Made by a program: the position numbers and the translations under genes
NCBI GenBank assembly: GCA_014238155.1
Contig: JABABQ010000056.1
Location: 1 to 64,000, forward strand
From: Rhizobiaceae bacterium
GTDB taxonomy: Bacteria; Pseudomonadota; Alphaproteobacteria; Rhizobiales; Rhizobiaceae
Length of the DNA stretch: 64,000 nucleotides
Reading direction: 5' to 3'
Shown here: positions 41,235 through 51,800 of the stretch, piece after piece
How the letters are laid out: every line of letters starts with the position of its first letter
Position numbering within the stretch: the stretch's first letter is position 1
The notes under the pieces: generated by a model
Told to the model about the DNA's origin: nothing
The model's input: only the letters and a program-made list of their open reading frames with translations
Database searches by the model: none

Positions 41235-41289
41235 TGGGGATAAGACCGGTATTCGAGAATTGAATGCTTCTGATTAATTTCCTGAAGAA

Positions 41290-43479
41290 TCAGGCTGCGT
41301 GATCCACCGCGAAGCGTTTGTAAAATGTGTCGCCACTTGCAGCCATGTCATTGATCAATGGGGTGGGAGCAAAGTGACTGCCATATTTTTCGGCCAGCTG
41401 TTCAGCCCGGATGCGAAAACTTTCAAGACCCGTCTCGTCGATGAACGAAATCGGGCCGCCAGTGTAAGGGGCAAAGCCGAAGCCCAGAATTGCGCCGACA
41501 TCTGCTTCACGAATGTCGCTGACAACACCCTCCTCAACGGTTCGCGCGGCCTCCATGGCAATTGTATAGAGATAACGGTCCTTCAGGTCCTGAACCGATA
41601 CGTCATCGGCTGACTGCTGGGCAAACAATTCCTTCAGTTCGGGCCACAACGTGGCCTTTGCTGGCTTGGGTGGATAGTCGTAAAACCCTTTACCGGCCTT
41701 TTTGCCGAGGCGTCCGTGATCATCGACCAGCGTGTTGACCAGCGATATGTGACGCGGGTCAACTGCGTCTTCGCCCAGATCGGCAAGCGTTTGTTTGAGG
41801 ACTTTTTGCGACAAGTCGATGGCAACCGCATCGTTCAAGGTGAGTGGCCCTACCGGCATGCCCACCATTTTGGCCACGTTATCGATCATCGGAACCGGAA
41901 TTCCCTCGATCAGCATATTCCAAGCTTCATTCAGATAGCGCATGACGCAGCGATTGACATAGAAACCACGACTGTCGTTGACCACAATAGGGGTCTTCTT
42001 GATCGCCATCACGTAGTCCACAGCCATTGCCAACGCTTCGTCGCCCGTCCGCTCACCCAAGATGATTTCGACCAACATCATTTTGTCGACGGGGGAGAAA
42101 AAGTGAATGCCGATAAACTTTTCCGGGTTCTTTGACGCCTTTGCCAGGTCGCTGATCGGTATGGTCGATGTGTTGGAGGCAAAGATGCAATTGTCTGCAG
42201 TCACCGCGTCAACTTGTTCGGTGACTGTCTTCTTGATGCCCTTGTCTTCGAACACGGCTTCAACGACCAGGTCACAGTCCTTGAGTTTGTCATAGTCAGT
42301 CGTTGCGGTGATCAGATCGAGAAGAGCCTGCTTTTTCTCCTCGGTTGAATGACGGCGTTTAATGGCCTTATCCAACAGATCTTCAGAATATGATTTTCCC
42401 TTGTCTGCAGCTTCTTGATCGCGGTCAATCAGCACAACTTCCATACCCGCCTTTGCGGTGACATAGGCGATGCCCGCACCCATAAAGCCTGCACCGATTA
42501 CGCCGACCTTATTGATCGCAATTGCGTCTACATCGGGACGTCTGGCGCCCTTATTGAGTTCCTGCATATTGATGAACAGGGAACGCACCATGGCGCGGGC
42601 TTCAGGAGTGGTCAACGTGTGTGCAAAGTAACGGGACTCCACCTTTAAAGCCGTGTCCATGGGAAGCTGCAGTCCCTCATAGACACATTTCATGATATTG
42701 ATTGCGTTTGGATAATTGCCGTAGGATTCCTTACGCAGAATGGCATTGCCCGCAGCCAGCATCTGCATTCCCGTTGGCGACCAAAGATTGAGAGGGGCTT
42801 TGAAGCCTTTCTGGTCCCAGGGGGCAGCTGGTTTCAATCCCTCGCGGATCAGTTGTTTTGAACGCTCGACAACTTCTGCAGCCGGGACAACCTCATGCAC
42901 CAGATTGAGTTGTTTGGCCTTTTTGGGGCGCTGGTTCTTGCCCTGCAGCAACATTTGCACACCGTCCTGTGGGTTGACCAAACGTGCGATGCGTTGAGTG
43001 CCGCCGCCGCCTGGTAACAGGCCGACCTTTGCTTCGGGAAGACCAAGCGTTACGGATTCATCTTCGTTCAGCACGCGCGCATGGCAGGCAAGGGCGATTT
43101 CAAAACAACCGCCAAGCGCGGTCCCATTGATAGCTGCAACCCAGGCCTTGCTGCCGGTTTCCAATCGGCGTAACGCCAGACTCAGCCGAGCTGAGGCTTC
43201 GTACAGCCGGGCCATCGCGACTTGCGGATTTTTGGATTTTTCTTCGGCGTAATTGCCCAGCAAGCTTTGCAACATCGTCAGATCGGCACCAGCACCGAAA
43301 GCTTTCTTGCCAGATGTGATGACCGCCCCTTTGATGGCGTCGTCGGTTTCAACCTGCTCGATCAGAGCTTCCAGCTCGTCCATGACCGCGGCATCGATGA
43401 CGTTCATCGATCTATCCGGCATGTCCCAGGTAATCAGCGCGATGCCATCGGAATCGGTCTCAAGGGTAAAATTCTTCAT
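41290..43479 (-). CDS. fadJ: Bifunctional enoyl-CoA hydratase/3-hydroxyacyl-CoA dehydrogenase (FadJ/FadB type)
   Basis: The 729-residue protein has two enzyme parts for steps 2 and 3 of beta-oxidation. Residues 1-185 are a crotonase fold ([35 protein letters not shown], with catalytic Glu in [18 protein letters not shown]). Residues 320-500 are the NAD-binding part ([48 protein letters not shown]), followed by the dehydrogenase C-terminal domains. The start at 43479 (MKNFTLE) is chosen for GAGGA 9 nt upstream rather than the GTG at 43494. It is the last gene of the fad operon. Confidence 0.95.
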   Translation of the reverse strand: MKNFTLETDSDGIALITWDMPDRSMNVIDAAVMDELEALIEQVETDDAIKGAVITSGKKAFGAGADLTMLQSLLGNYAEEKSKNPQVAMARLYEASARLSLALRRLETGSKAWVAAINGTALGGCFEIALACHARVLNEDESVTLGLPEAKVGLLPGGGGTQRIARLVNPQDGVQMLLQGKNQRPKKAKQLNLVHEVVPAAEVVERSKQLIREGLKPAAPWDQKGFKAPLNLWSPTGMQMLAAGNAILRKESYGNYPNAINIMKCVYEGLQLPMDTALKVESRYFAHTLTTPEARAMVRSLFINMQELNKGARRPDVDAIAINKVGVIGAGFMGAGIAYVTAKAGMEVVLIDRDQEAADKGKSYSEDLLDKAIKRRHSTEEKKQALLDLITATTDYDKLKDCDLVVEAVFEDKGIKKTVTEQVDAVTADNCIFASNTSTIPISDLAKASKNPEKFIGIHFFSPVDKMMLVEIILGERTGDEALAMAVDYVMAIKKTPIVVNDSRGFYVNRCVMRYLNEAWNMLIEGIPVPMIDNVAKMVGMPVGPLTLNDAVAIDLSQKVLKQTLADLGEDAVDPRHISLVNTLVDDHGRLGKKAGKGFYDYPPKPAKATLWPELKELFAQQSADDVSVQDLKDRYLYTIAMEAARTVEEGVVSDIREADVGAILGFGFAPYTGGPISFIDETGLESFRIRAEQLAEKYGSHFAPTPLINDMAASGDTFYKRFAVDHAA

Positions 43480-43490
43480 TTGTTTGTTCC

Positions 43491-44699
43491 TCACACGCGC
43501 TCAATGATTGTAGCGGTGCCCATGCCGGCACCGATACACAGGGTCACCAGGGCTGTGTTCTCATCCCGACGTTCAAGTTCATCCAGTACAGTCCCGAGGA
43601 TCATCGCTCCAGTTGCGCCAAGAGGATGACCCATGGCAATTGCACCACCACAGACATTGATTTTGTCATGGGGAATTTCAAATGCCTGCATGTAACGCAA
43701 CACCACCGATGCAAAGGCTTCGTTGAGTTCAAACAGGTCAATGTCGTCGATTGTCATATTGGCCCGGTCAAGCAATTTCCTCGTCACATCCACAGGGCCG
43801 GTCAGCATGATATTTGGCTCAGATCCGATATTGGTGAAGGCGCGGATACGGGCACGGGGTTTTAGGCCCATTGACTTGCCACCCTTTTTTGAACCCAACA
43901 AAACCGCCGCGGCTCCATCGACAATACCGGACGAATTTCCCGCATGGTGGACGTGATTGACGGTTTCGATTTCCGGGTAGCGCTGAACTGAAACCGCATC
44001 AAATCCGCCCATTTCACCCATCATTTCAAAACTGGCATTGAGGGAAGCCAGCGTCTGCATGTTGGTGTCCGGTCGCATATGTTCGTCGCGGTCCAGAATT
44101 GTTATTCCGTTAATGTCTTTAACCGGTGCGATGGAATTCTTGAATCGTCCTTCTTTCCAAGAATTCGCCGAACGCTTTTGACTTTCCACCGCATAGGCGT
44201 CGACGTCATCACGGGAAAATCCATGTTTGGTGGCAATCAGGTCGGCAGATATTCCCTGGGGTACAAAATACGATGGAATTGCAACAGAGGGGTCCACCGG
44301 CCAGGCATTCCCAGCTGCACCGATGCCGATGCGAGACATGCTTTCAACACCGCCGCCAATGGCAACTTCATCGACACCTGCCATGATCTTGGAAGCTGCG
44401 AAATTGACGGAATCAAGACCTGAAGCGCAGTAGCGATTTAGCTGAACGCCGGCAACGCTTTGATCATATTCCGCCTGCAATATAGCCGTTCTGGTAATAT
44501 CTCCGCCTGCTTCCTTGACCGGGTCGACGCAGCCGAACACCACGTCGTCTACCAGTTTGGTATCCAGTTCATTGCGGTCACGAATGGATTCCAATACGCC
44601 CGCTGCCAGCTTGTTGGTCGGGACTTCATGCAAAGATCCGTCTTTCTTGCCGCGACCGCGGGGTGTACGCACGTGATCATAGATATAAGCATCGGCCAT
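43491..44699 (-). CDS. fadA: Acetyl-CoA C-acyltransferase (thiolase)
   Basis: The 402-residue thiolase has the acyl-accepting Cys in [15 protein letters not shown] near residue 90, His in [15 protein letters not shown] near residue 357 and the second Cys in [17 protein letters not shown] at the C-terminus. It performs the cleavage step of beta-oxidation. It lies between an acyl-CoA dehydrogenase gene and the hydratase/dehydrogenase gene, 11 bp from the latter. Whether it prefers short or long chains cannot be read. Confidence 0.95.
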   Translation of the reverse strand: MADAYIYDHVRTPRGRGKKDGSLHEVPTNKLAAGVLESIRDRNELDTKLVDDVVFGCVDPVKEAGGDITRTAILQAEYDQSVAGVQLNRYCASGLDSVNFAASKIMAGVDEVAIGGGVESMSRIGIGAAGNAWPVDPSVAIPSYFVPQGISADLIATKHGFSRDDVDAYAVESQKRSANSWKEGRFKNSIAPVKDINGITILDRDEHMRPDTNMQTLASLNASFEMMGEMGGFDAVSVQRYPEIETVNHVHHAGNSSGIVDGAAAVLLGSKKGGKSMGLKPRARIRAFTNIGSEPNIMLTGPVDVTRKLLDRANMTIDDIDLFELNEAFASVVLRYMQAFEIPHDKINVCGGAIAMGHPLGATGAMILGTVLDELERRDENTALVTLCIGAGMGTATIIERV

Positions 44700-44734
44700 G
44701 GTGGTGCTCTTTCTTCGCTTAGCAATGGTGCGCG

Positions 44735-45964
44735 CTACAGGCTGCGCGCGATCAGGACTTTCATAATTTCGTTGGTGCCGCCGTAGATGCGCTGGACGCG
44801 AGCATCGCGGAACATGCGGGCAATCGGATATTCATTCATGTAGCCATAGCCGCCATGCAGTTGAACGCATTCGTCCATCACTTTGCATTGCAGGTCTGTG
44901 ATCCAGTATTTTGCCATCGATGCTGTGGTTGCATCCAATCCGCCATTGATGTGACGTTCGACACAATGATCGACGAATACGCGTCCGATACTGAGTTCGG
45001 TTTTCAGTTCTGCCAATTTGAACTGCGTGTTCTGGAAGTCCATGACGGTTTTGCCAAAAGCCTTGCGTTCCTTGACATAGTCTATGGTAAGCGCAAGTCC
45101 CCGTTCTGCAGCACTAATGGCCTGGTTTGCGATCAGCAATCGTTCCTGGGGTAATTGTTCCATCAATTGATAGAAGCCACTGCCTTCTTCGGCTCCCAGT
45201 AAGTTGGATGTTGGCACACGCACGTCATTGAAAAACAGCTCAGAGGTATCGTTTGATTTGTAGCCGATCTTGTCGAGATTGCGCCCCCGTTCAAAACCCT
45301 CCAACCCGTCCGTTTCGATAACGATAAGCGACGTGCCTTTGGCGCCTTTTGCGGGGTCGGTTTTGACGACAAGCACGATGATGTTGGCGTGCTGGCCATT
45401 TGTGATGAAGGTTTTGGAGCCGTTGATCTTGTAGTGGTTGCCATCTTTGACGGCGGTGGTTTTGACACCCTGCAAATCGGAACCCGCGCCAGGTTCCGTC
45501 ATGGCGATTGCTCCAATCAACTCGCCAGACGCCATACGCGGCAGCCACTTTTTCTTCTGCTCTTCAGAGCCGTAATGAAGGATGTAGGGTGCGACAATCG
45601 AGTTATGTAGGCCCATGCCAAACCCATCCACGCCGACATGACCAATTGCTTCTGCTATGACAGCTTCATGGGCATAGGTGCCACCAGCACCGCCGTATTC
45701 TTCCGGCATTGAGGCACACAGGAGGCCAGCTTGTCCGGCTTTTTCCCAGGCTTCGCGATCCACCATTTCCTGCTTTTCATAGCGCTCGTAGTGAGGGGCT
45801 ATTTCTTCTTCCATGAAGCGGTTGGCCATATCTTCCAACATCGCAACCTCGTCGCCGCCGTCATTGTTGCCGTGGCCATTGTTGCCGTCGCCGCCGTCGC
45901 CGCCGCCGTCGCCGCCGCGCCAGGCCGGCTTTGGAATTTGCAATACTTCAGAAGGTCGTACCAT
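44735..45964 (-). CDS. Acyl-CoA dehydrogenase, long-chain type, with Gly/Asp/Asn-rich N-terminal tract
   Basis: The 409-residue flavoenzyme starts beta-oxidation by oxidising acyl-CoA. It has the FAD/substrate motifs [18 protein letters not shown] and [11 protein letters not shown] and the C-terminal [12 protein letters not shown] and [16 protein letters not shown], resembling long-chain or isovaleryl-type enzymes, whose catalytic Glu is not in the last helix. After the normal-looking first 16 residues is an odd tract (residues 17-38) made only of Gly, Asp, Asn and His, encoded by repetitive gtcgcc/gccgcc DNA at about 45851-45919. The fold starts again at [13 protein letters not shown]. It is 3 bp after the preceding gene. 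Confidence 0.93.
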   Translation of the reverse strand: MVRPSEVLQIPKPAWRGGDGGGDGGDGNNGHGNNDGGDEVAMLEDMANRFMEEEIAPHYERYEKQEMVDREAWEKAGQAGLLCASMPEEYGGAGGTYAHEAVIAEAIGHVGVDGFGMGLHNSIVAPYILHYGSEEQKKKWLPRMASGELIGAIAMTEPGAGSDLQGVKTTAVKDGNHYKINGSKTFITNGQHANIIVLVVKTDPAKGAKGTSLIVIETDGLEGFERGRNLDKIGYKSNDTSELFFNDVRVPTSNLLGAEEGSGFYQLMEQLPQERLLIANQAISAAERGLALTIDYVKERKAFGKTVMDFQNTQFKLAELKTELSIGRVFVDHCVERHINGGLDATTASMAKYWITDLQCKVMDECVQLHGGYGYMNEYPIARMFRDARVQRIYGGTNEIMKVLIARSL

Positions 45965-45967
45965 CGG

Positions 45968-47764
45968 TCAAAATGCCTCTGCGTCCAGCGCCATCATGGT
46001 ATCAGCCCCGCTTTGGATGCGCACCAGATGGGTGGCGGAAGCTGGGATGATACGTTCCATGAAGAACTTACCTGTCAGCAGTTTGTTTTCAAGGAACTGT
46101 TTTGACTGATCAGAACCGGATTCCAGCTTTTGTTGGGCTGTTGCTGCCATTAACGCCCACATATGGCCAAGCGCTACCAGACCAAACAGGTGCATATAGT
46201 CGGTCGACGCGGCTCCCGCATTGTCAGGCTCGGACATGCCGTTTTGAACCAGCCACATGGTCGCAGTTTGCAAATCGCTCAATGCCTTTGAAAGAGGCGC
46301 GATATATGGCGACATCGCATCGTTTTGTTTGTGGCTGGAGCAGAATTTCCCAACTTCCTTGAAATAGGCCTGAACTGCGCGACCGCCGTTGCCGGGTAGT
46401 TTGCGTCCGACCAGGTCCAATGCCTGAATGCCGTTGGCACCTTCGTAGATCATGGCAATGCGCGCATCGCGAACGAACTGTTCAACGCCCTGTTCTGTTG
46501 TATAGCCGGTGCCACCGAAAACCTGTTGCGACAACACAGTGTTATTAAATCCAATATCGGTGATGACACCTTTTACCACCGGGGTCAGCAGTTCCATGTA
46601 GTCATCAGCAGCCTGAATTTCATCGGCGTCGTCAGAGCGTCGGCTGATGTCTCCTTTCAGAGTGGTCCAGCAGATCAACGTCCGGGCAGCTTCGTTGAAA
46701 GCCCGAACGGTCATCAGAATCCGACGAATATCCGGGTGTACAATGATCGGGTCGGCTTTTTGATCGGGAAATTTAACGCCGGAGATCGACCGGCCCTGCA
46801 ATCGATCGCGGGCCCAGTCAGCGGCGTTTTGGTAAGCGATCTCAGATTGCGCCAAACCCTGGGCCCCAACACCAAGACGAGCTTCATTCATCATGACAAA
46901 CATGGCTTTCAGGCCACGATGCTCTGTGCCAACCAGATAGCCGGTGGCATCTTCGTAATTCATAACGCAGGTGGCGTTGCCGTTAATGCCCATTTTGTGT
47001 TCAAGCGAACCACAGCTTAAGCCATTACGTTCACCGGGATCGCCGTTGGCATCCAGCAGATATTTGGGAGCGATAAACAAGGAAATGCCGTCGACACCAT
47101 CTGGTGCGCCTTCTATGCGGGCCAACACCAGATGAATGATGTTTTCAGACAGATCGTGTTCTCCAGCAGATATCCAGATTTTCTGGCCGGAGATTTTATA
47201 GGTTCCATCTTCCTGCGGCACGGCTTTGGTGCGCATCAAACCGAGATCTGTACCGCAATGGGACTCGGTAAGGTTCATGGTGCCAGACCACTCTCCGGCC
47301 AGCATTTTTGGAACATAGGCCTGTTTCTGCTCTTCCGAGGCATGTTCAATCAGCGCAGCTGCGGCCCCAGCCGTCAGCCCCGGATACATGCCAAACGCCA
47401 TATTGGACGCGGAGACATATTCCTGAACGGCCGCGTTCAACGTTGCCGGTAAACCCTGACCTCCGTATTCCTCGGGGAAGGGCAGGGACCCCCAACCGGA
47501 ACCTGTGTACACATCATAAGCCTCTTTGAAGCCCGCCGGTGTTGTGACGCTGTGATCTTCGTGCCAGGTGCAGCCCTCCCGGTCACCAACTTGATTGAGC
47601 GGGTGCAATACTTCTTCGGCAATTTTGCCGGCTTCGCCCAAAATGGCCTCAATCATATCCGGGGTCGCATCTGCAAACCCTGGAAGGTTGTTGTAATTTT
47701 GAATCTGCAGGACATCGTTAAGCACGAACAAACTGTCTTGAATGGGAGCGCGGTAAGTCGTCAT
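45968..47764 (-). CDS. Acyl-CoA dehydrogenase, large FadE/DmdC-like type
   Basis: The 598-residue protein is longer than classical acyl-CoA dehydrogenases and has the extra N-terminal and C-terminal domains of the FadE/DmdC-like group. Visible are MNLTESHCGTDLGLMRTKAV, KISGQKIWISAGEHD, GGTGYTTEQGVEQFVRDARI and the catalytic-Glu motif IYEGANGIQALDLVGRK. Such proteins act on medium or long acyl-CoAs, or on 3-methylmercaptopropionyl-CoA. It heads the operon with a second dehydrogenase, thiolase and FadJ, so a fatty-acid substrate is the simpler view. A MerR gene lies upstream. Confidence 0.93.
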   Translation of the reverse strand: MTTYRAPIQDSLFVLNDVLQIQNYNNLPGFADATPDMIEAILGEAGKIAEEVLHPLNQVGDREGCTWHEDHSVTTPAGFKEAYDVYTGSGWGSLPFPEEYGGQGLPATLNAAVQEYVSASNMAFGMYPGLTAGAAAALIEHASEEQKQAYVPKMLAGEWSGTMNLTESHCGTDLGLMRTKAVPQEDGTYKISGQKIWISAGEHDLSENIIHLVLARIEGAPDGVDGISLFIAPKYLLDANGDPGERNGLSCGSLEHKMGINGNATCVMNYEDATGYLVGTEHRGLKAMFVMMNEARLGVGAQGLAQSEIAYQNAADWARDRLQGRSISGVKFPDQKADPIIVHPDIRRILMTVRAFNEAARTLICWTTLKGDISRRSDDADEIQAADDYMELLTPVVKGVITDIGFNNTVLSQQVFGGTGYTTEQGVEQFVRDARIAMIYEGANGIQALDLVGRKLPGNGGRAVQAYFKEVGKFCSSHKQNDAMSPYIAPLSKALSDLQTATMWLVQNGMSEPDNAGAASTDYMHLFGLVALGHMWALMAATAQQKLESGSDQSKQFLENKLLTGKFFMERIIPASATHLVRIQSGADTMMALDAEAF

Positions 47765-48101
47765 AACGGATTCCTCTGTGGCCAGCGGCCATTGATGCGG
47801 TTTTGCCGAAGAACGGTGGTTACCGCCTCAAACTGCCAACTCATTGAAGCAGACATCCTACAGTCTCCAGTAAGTTGGCCTGATAAGCGAGAGAGCAATT
47901 TGTCTCATCGCTTTCGGTCAACGTCTAAATAGGTCAGCCTATCCGGTTTGTCTACATTCTTACGTTTACGTAAACGTAAATTTTATTGACTGTGAGCATG
48001 TCGACGATGCGTTTGATATCTAAAGGTTGGTGAGGCCTGCTTGATGTTTGATCCGAGCGAAACTCATGCGAGCGGCAATGGCAAAAGTTTGCAAAAAGAA
48101 T
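47765..48101. other. Regulatory region between the MerR gene and the beta-oxidation operon
   Basis: This 337-bp region lies downstream of the MerR gene and upstream of the fad operon, all transcribed leftward. It contains the 20-bp palindrome listed separately at 47960-47979. No gene is seen. The fad promoter must be on the minus strand here; no clear -35/-10 pair was picked out. Confidence 0.5.
47960..47979. promoter_or_regulatory. Perfect 20-bp palindrome, likely operator of the beta-oxidation operon
   Basis: TTACGTTTACGTAAACGTAA is its own reverse complement over all 20 bases. It contains three ACGT cores. It lies 196-215 bp upstream of the first dehydrogenase start and about 120 bp downstream of the MerR stop. 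MerR-type regulators of fatty-acid and branched-chain amino-acid breakdown in proteobacteria (LiuR-like) are reported to bind ACGT-rich palindromes of this sort, so the local MerR protein is the natural candidate. Confidence 0.75.
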
Positions 48102-48542
48102 TCAAGCGCCCGGCGCTGTATTCTCCATGGCAGCAATTATAGTCTCCAGGTCGTCAATAGCGGCCCCGGTTTCCTTATGCTGCTGCTGCAACTTGGCCAG
48201 TTGTGCGACATAGATCTGACGCAGCTTGGCGGTTTGAGGCCGACCGGCAAGCGACTGGTCGTTCAGTTCCAGAACTTCGCGAATTTCTCCCAACGACATG
48301 CCAATGCGTTTGCAAAACAACGCGATGCGCAAACGCTCACGATCTTCAACGTCATACAGACGTGTCGTGCCAGATCGTCCGGGATTGACCAGGCCGCGAT
48401 CTTCATAAAACCGAAGCGTTCTGAGTGTTACGCCAAATTCTCGCGCCAGATCTCCGATTTTGAAAATCGTGCGATTGTTGTTTGAGTTCTTTGCGGACAC
48501 CGAGCCTGGTGTCGCTGAAGGTTGAGAATTGTCCATGATCAT
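48102..48542 (-). CDS. MerR-family transcriptional regulator, probable fatty-acid catabolism regulator
   Basis: The 146-residue protein has a MerR winged helix (FKIGDLAREFGVTLRTLRFY, then RPGRSGTTRLYDVEDRERLR-like spacing) and a coiled-coil dimer helix (LRQIYVAQLAKLQQQHKETG) near the C-terminus. The effector domain is short and lacks a metal-binding cysteine motif, which argues against a metal or redox sensor. Its place upstream of the beta-oxidation operon suggests an acyl-CoA-responsive LiuR-like repressor. The start is ambiguous between 48542 and 48536. Confidence 0.9.
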   Translation of the reverse strand: MIMDNSQPSATPGSVSAKNSNNNRTIFKIGDLAREFGVTLRTLRFYEDRGLVNPGRSGTTRLYDVEDRERLRIALFCKRIGMSLGEIREVLELNDQSLAGRPQTAKLRQIYVAQLAKLQQQHKETGAAIDDLETIIAAMENTAPGA

Positions 48543-48848
48543 GCCGGTCCGTATATTGCCTGACGCACACGCCCGTCATGGCTGTGCCCTGATGTTCCCA
48601 AATGCCCCGCTGATTGTTTTATTGGATTATTCATATGTGTCAAATTTTACACCGCATTATTGTCAACAAGATGAAAACCACTGATTTCACCGAATTTGGA
48701 TGATATTGCTGCCGGCTGCACAGACCCAATTAAGGTTTATTAACGGCCTGTTTACCATGTTTTAGGAAAGTGGGCGCAGTTGACTGGTTGCCATACTGGT
48801 CATGAGTCGTGGCCAATGTGCCGCTCAAAGGTAGGTGAGACAAGCATA
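48543..48848. other. Divergent region between the MerR gene and the podJ-like gene
   Basis: These 306 bp must hold the MerR and podJ-like promoters. TTAA-GGTTTA-TTAA at 48730-48743 resembles a CtrA box (TTAA-N7-TTAA) but with a 6-bp spacer. AGGTAGGTGAG lies upstream of the chosen podJ-like start at 48849. No gene is seen. Confidence 0.45.
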
Positions 48849-51800
48849 ATGCGTTCTGCATATTCAGGCACTCCAGGTTATTATCCCCAAAACGCTTCAT
48901 TCGAATCAAGAGATTCTGGCTATGAACCTGGCAACGACCGCCTGTCGAATATCCGGCGATCGATTGACTCCATTGAACACAGATTGATGGGTGCAGCAGC
49001 GCCCGTCGCTGGCTACGGACAGTCCGCCCAATTCGCCTCTTTCCCTGCCCACGTTGCTCCTTCATATGCACAGCTGCCGCCTCCCACCGCGCCATATGCC
49101 GCCCCACACATGCAACACCCGCAGCATTTTCCACAGCCAATGGGCCAGTATCCCGTTGCCGCGCCTTACCAATACCAACCCGCACCGGTTCACCCGGCAA
49201 ATAATATGCGTGCCGAAATTGCTCAACGGCAGCAAATGCTGAACGTCCATGCAGCTAATTCCGGACCACCGGCCAAAGTGCTCGATCGGGGTCCACAAGA
49301 GGTTTCAACTGCAGCCAATTTTGATGTCGTTGGCCGACAGCTTGAGGCTTTGAAAAAGGAATTGGCGGGCGTCAAGTCCCAGGTTGCCAAGCCAATTGCT
49401 GTACAGCAAACAGTGCCACAACCGGAAATTGACCGTATTGCCAAAGCAATTGCCGATATCCAGGCCCGGGAAGATGCCGGTGATACAACAATCGACAAGC
49501 TGACCAAAGAACTCAGTCAGTTGAGGAGCGCGATGAAGGGCGATGTCCGTTCGGCGCTTCAAAAAGGATTGCAGGCCAGTGGAGAATCGCAAGTCGATAA
49601 TCTGTCGAAGCGATTGGATGCGTTGGGCAAGGATGTTCGATCAGCAATTCGCTCTGAAATGAAGGGGTCAAGCAAAGATCAAACAAGTGATCTTGTAAGC
49701 CGCTTTGAAGAACTGAGCCAAAGCATTGATCAGATTTCTCTCCAATCTGCAAACGTGGTGGCTCCTCGGGTCGACAATCTGGCGGCGCAGCTTGATGCCT
49801 TGCGTATGACAATTGACGATTTGCCACAAACGCTCTCGATCAGCCGTATTGAAGACCGGTTGGGAGAACTCGCGGGCAAACTAAATGAATTGAATGAAGT
49901 CACTGCTTCGGACAGCAATTCCAATTCGGCAAATGTCACTGCCGACGAGTTTGTTTCCCTCGAGAAACGTCTTGATGAAATCGCCCGGGCTCTGGTGGCG
50001 GTATCGAATACCGGTCGCACTGCTCCAGAAATGGATATGTCGGCGATTGAACGTATCGAAGCCCGCATGGCCGAACTGGCCCGTAATCTGGACAACGTGA
50101 CGGAGCCAGGCGACGATCCAAACCTCGACAAACTGGCTGTTCGCATTGAAGGCTTGACCGAACGACTGGCATCGTTTGAAAAATATGCCGAAAGCGGCGA
50201 CCTTGGTGGTGCAAGTGCAATGTTTGCAGCGCCAGATACAGGTGTCATAGAAGATCAATTGCGTGCCTTGAACAGCCGCATCGATGAAGTGGCCTCGCAG
50301 CCCGGCACCGGTTCGCTGGAAGAGCAAATCCAGCAATTGTCGCAGCGGGTTGAAGAAGCTTCCAATGTTCATTCCACCTCTGCTCAAATGTCCAGCCTTG
50401 AAGCACAAATCGGACAAATCCTCCAGCAAATGGACGGTATTGATGGTGCCGGTGACTTCGACTTTTCACCTGTAGAAGCGCGTCTGGGTCAGATTGAACA
50501 TCAGTTGCAGTCGAACCAGAATTTCTCACTGGAAGCTGCTCAACAGGCAGCACAGCACGCAGTTTCGATGATGGGACCTCAAAGCGAAGCTGGCAGTGTG
50601 ATTGAAGCCCTGGCACATGATTTAAAATCACTTCAGCTTCTCGCCGAAGGCAATGCCGTACAAAGCAGTCAATCTGTGCAAGAAGTTCATCAAACGCTGC
50701 AACAGGTTGTGGAGCGGTTGGGGATTATTGAAGGCGCGCTGGAAAGCGAACCTGTGCGGCAGGCCACCATGGTTTCCGCAGAAACTCTGGCAATGCCGTC
50801 GACGGCAACTTTGCAAGACCCGATTTCATTTGACGATGGACCACAGTTACAAGACACCGGACCTGACGGATTGGTTGATGCGGCCATTGCTGACGAAAAC
50901 CTGGGTGTTGTTCATCAGGCTGCTCTGGATGTGGGACTGGTTGATCCTCAGCAAAATGAGACCGTTCAGACGAACCCCGCCGGGGCTAATTTCACTGCCC
51001 CATCGGCACCTGAAAATCTACCGTTGGAGCCGGGTTCCTCAGCACCAAGCATTGATGAAATCGTTCAGCAAGCCAGCGCTCAGCTGAATCAGGCTCACTC
51101 AGACCTGGCTGTTGAATCCGACAGTTCGGACGGTGAGCTGAATATCGAAGATGATCGCTCGACGGGAGATTTACGACCTGATGCAGTTGCTGCGGCTCGC
51201 CGTGCTTTGCAGGCAACTACTGCAGAAATGGCAGCGGTTCGCGACGAAAGTGATGTGAGCTCCGAGAAATCTAAATCCAAACTCGGCAAACTGGGTCTGC
51301 ATAACTCCTTTAGCAGCTTTGATTCCTCAAAATTGCGTAAGCCACTTGTGCTTGGTGCCGCAGCATTGCTGCTGGCGATTGTGACCTTTAAGGGGATCGG
51401 CCTGTTTACCGGCACTAAAAACCAACCCATGGCAAAGCTCGACGTGCCTGCAGTTGAAATGAGCACAAAGACAATCGGTAAAACCACACAAGAAGCTGTG
51501 GACGTGGCAGCTGTGCCGGATAAAGCCTCAACCGAGAAAACCGTACGCACTATTGGCGAATTGGCCGAAGCCGGGTCCGAAGCAACCAAGGCTCCGACAA
51601 TAATGGCTGGCAAGACTGCCCAGGACTCGACTGTGATCAATGAAAGCTCTGCATTGCCAGCGCAGCCGGCCAGTGTTCCGGTGGCAGACGCTGAAACCGC
51701 GGTTGAAAACAGCGTTGTTACGCCGGCCACGGACCCGGCAGTTGAGACAGAAGAACCTGTCGTTAGTGCCAAGATAGAAGAACCTGTCGCACCTAAAAGT

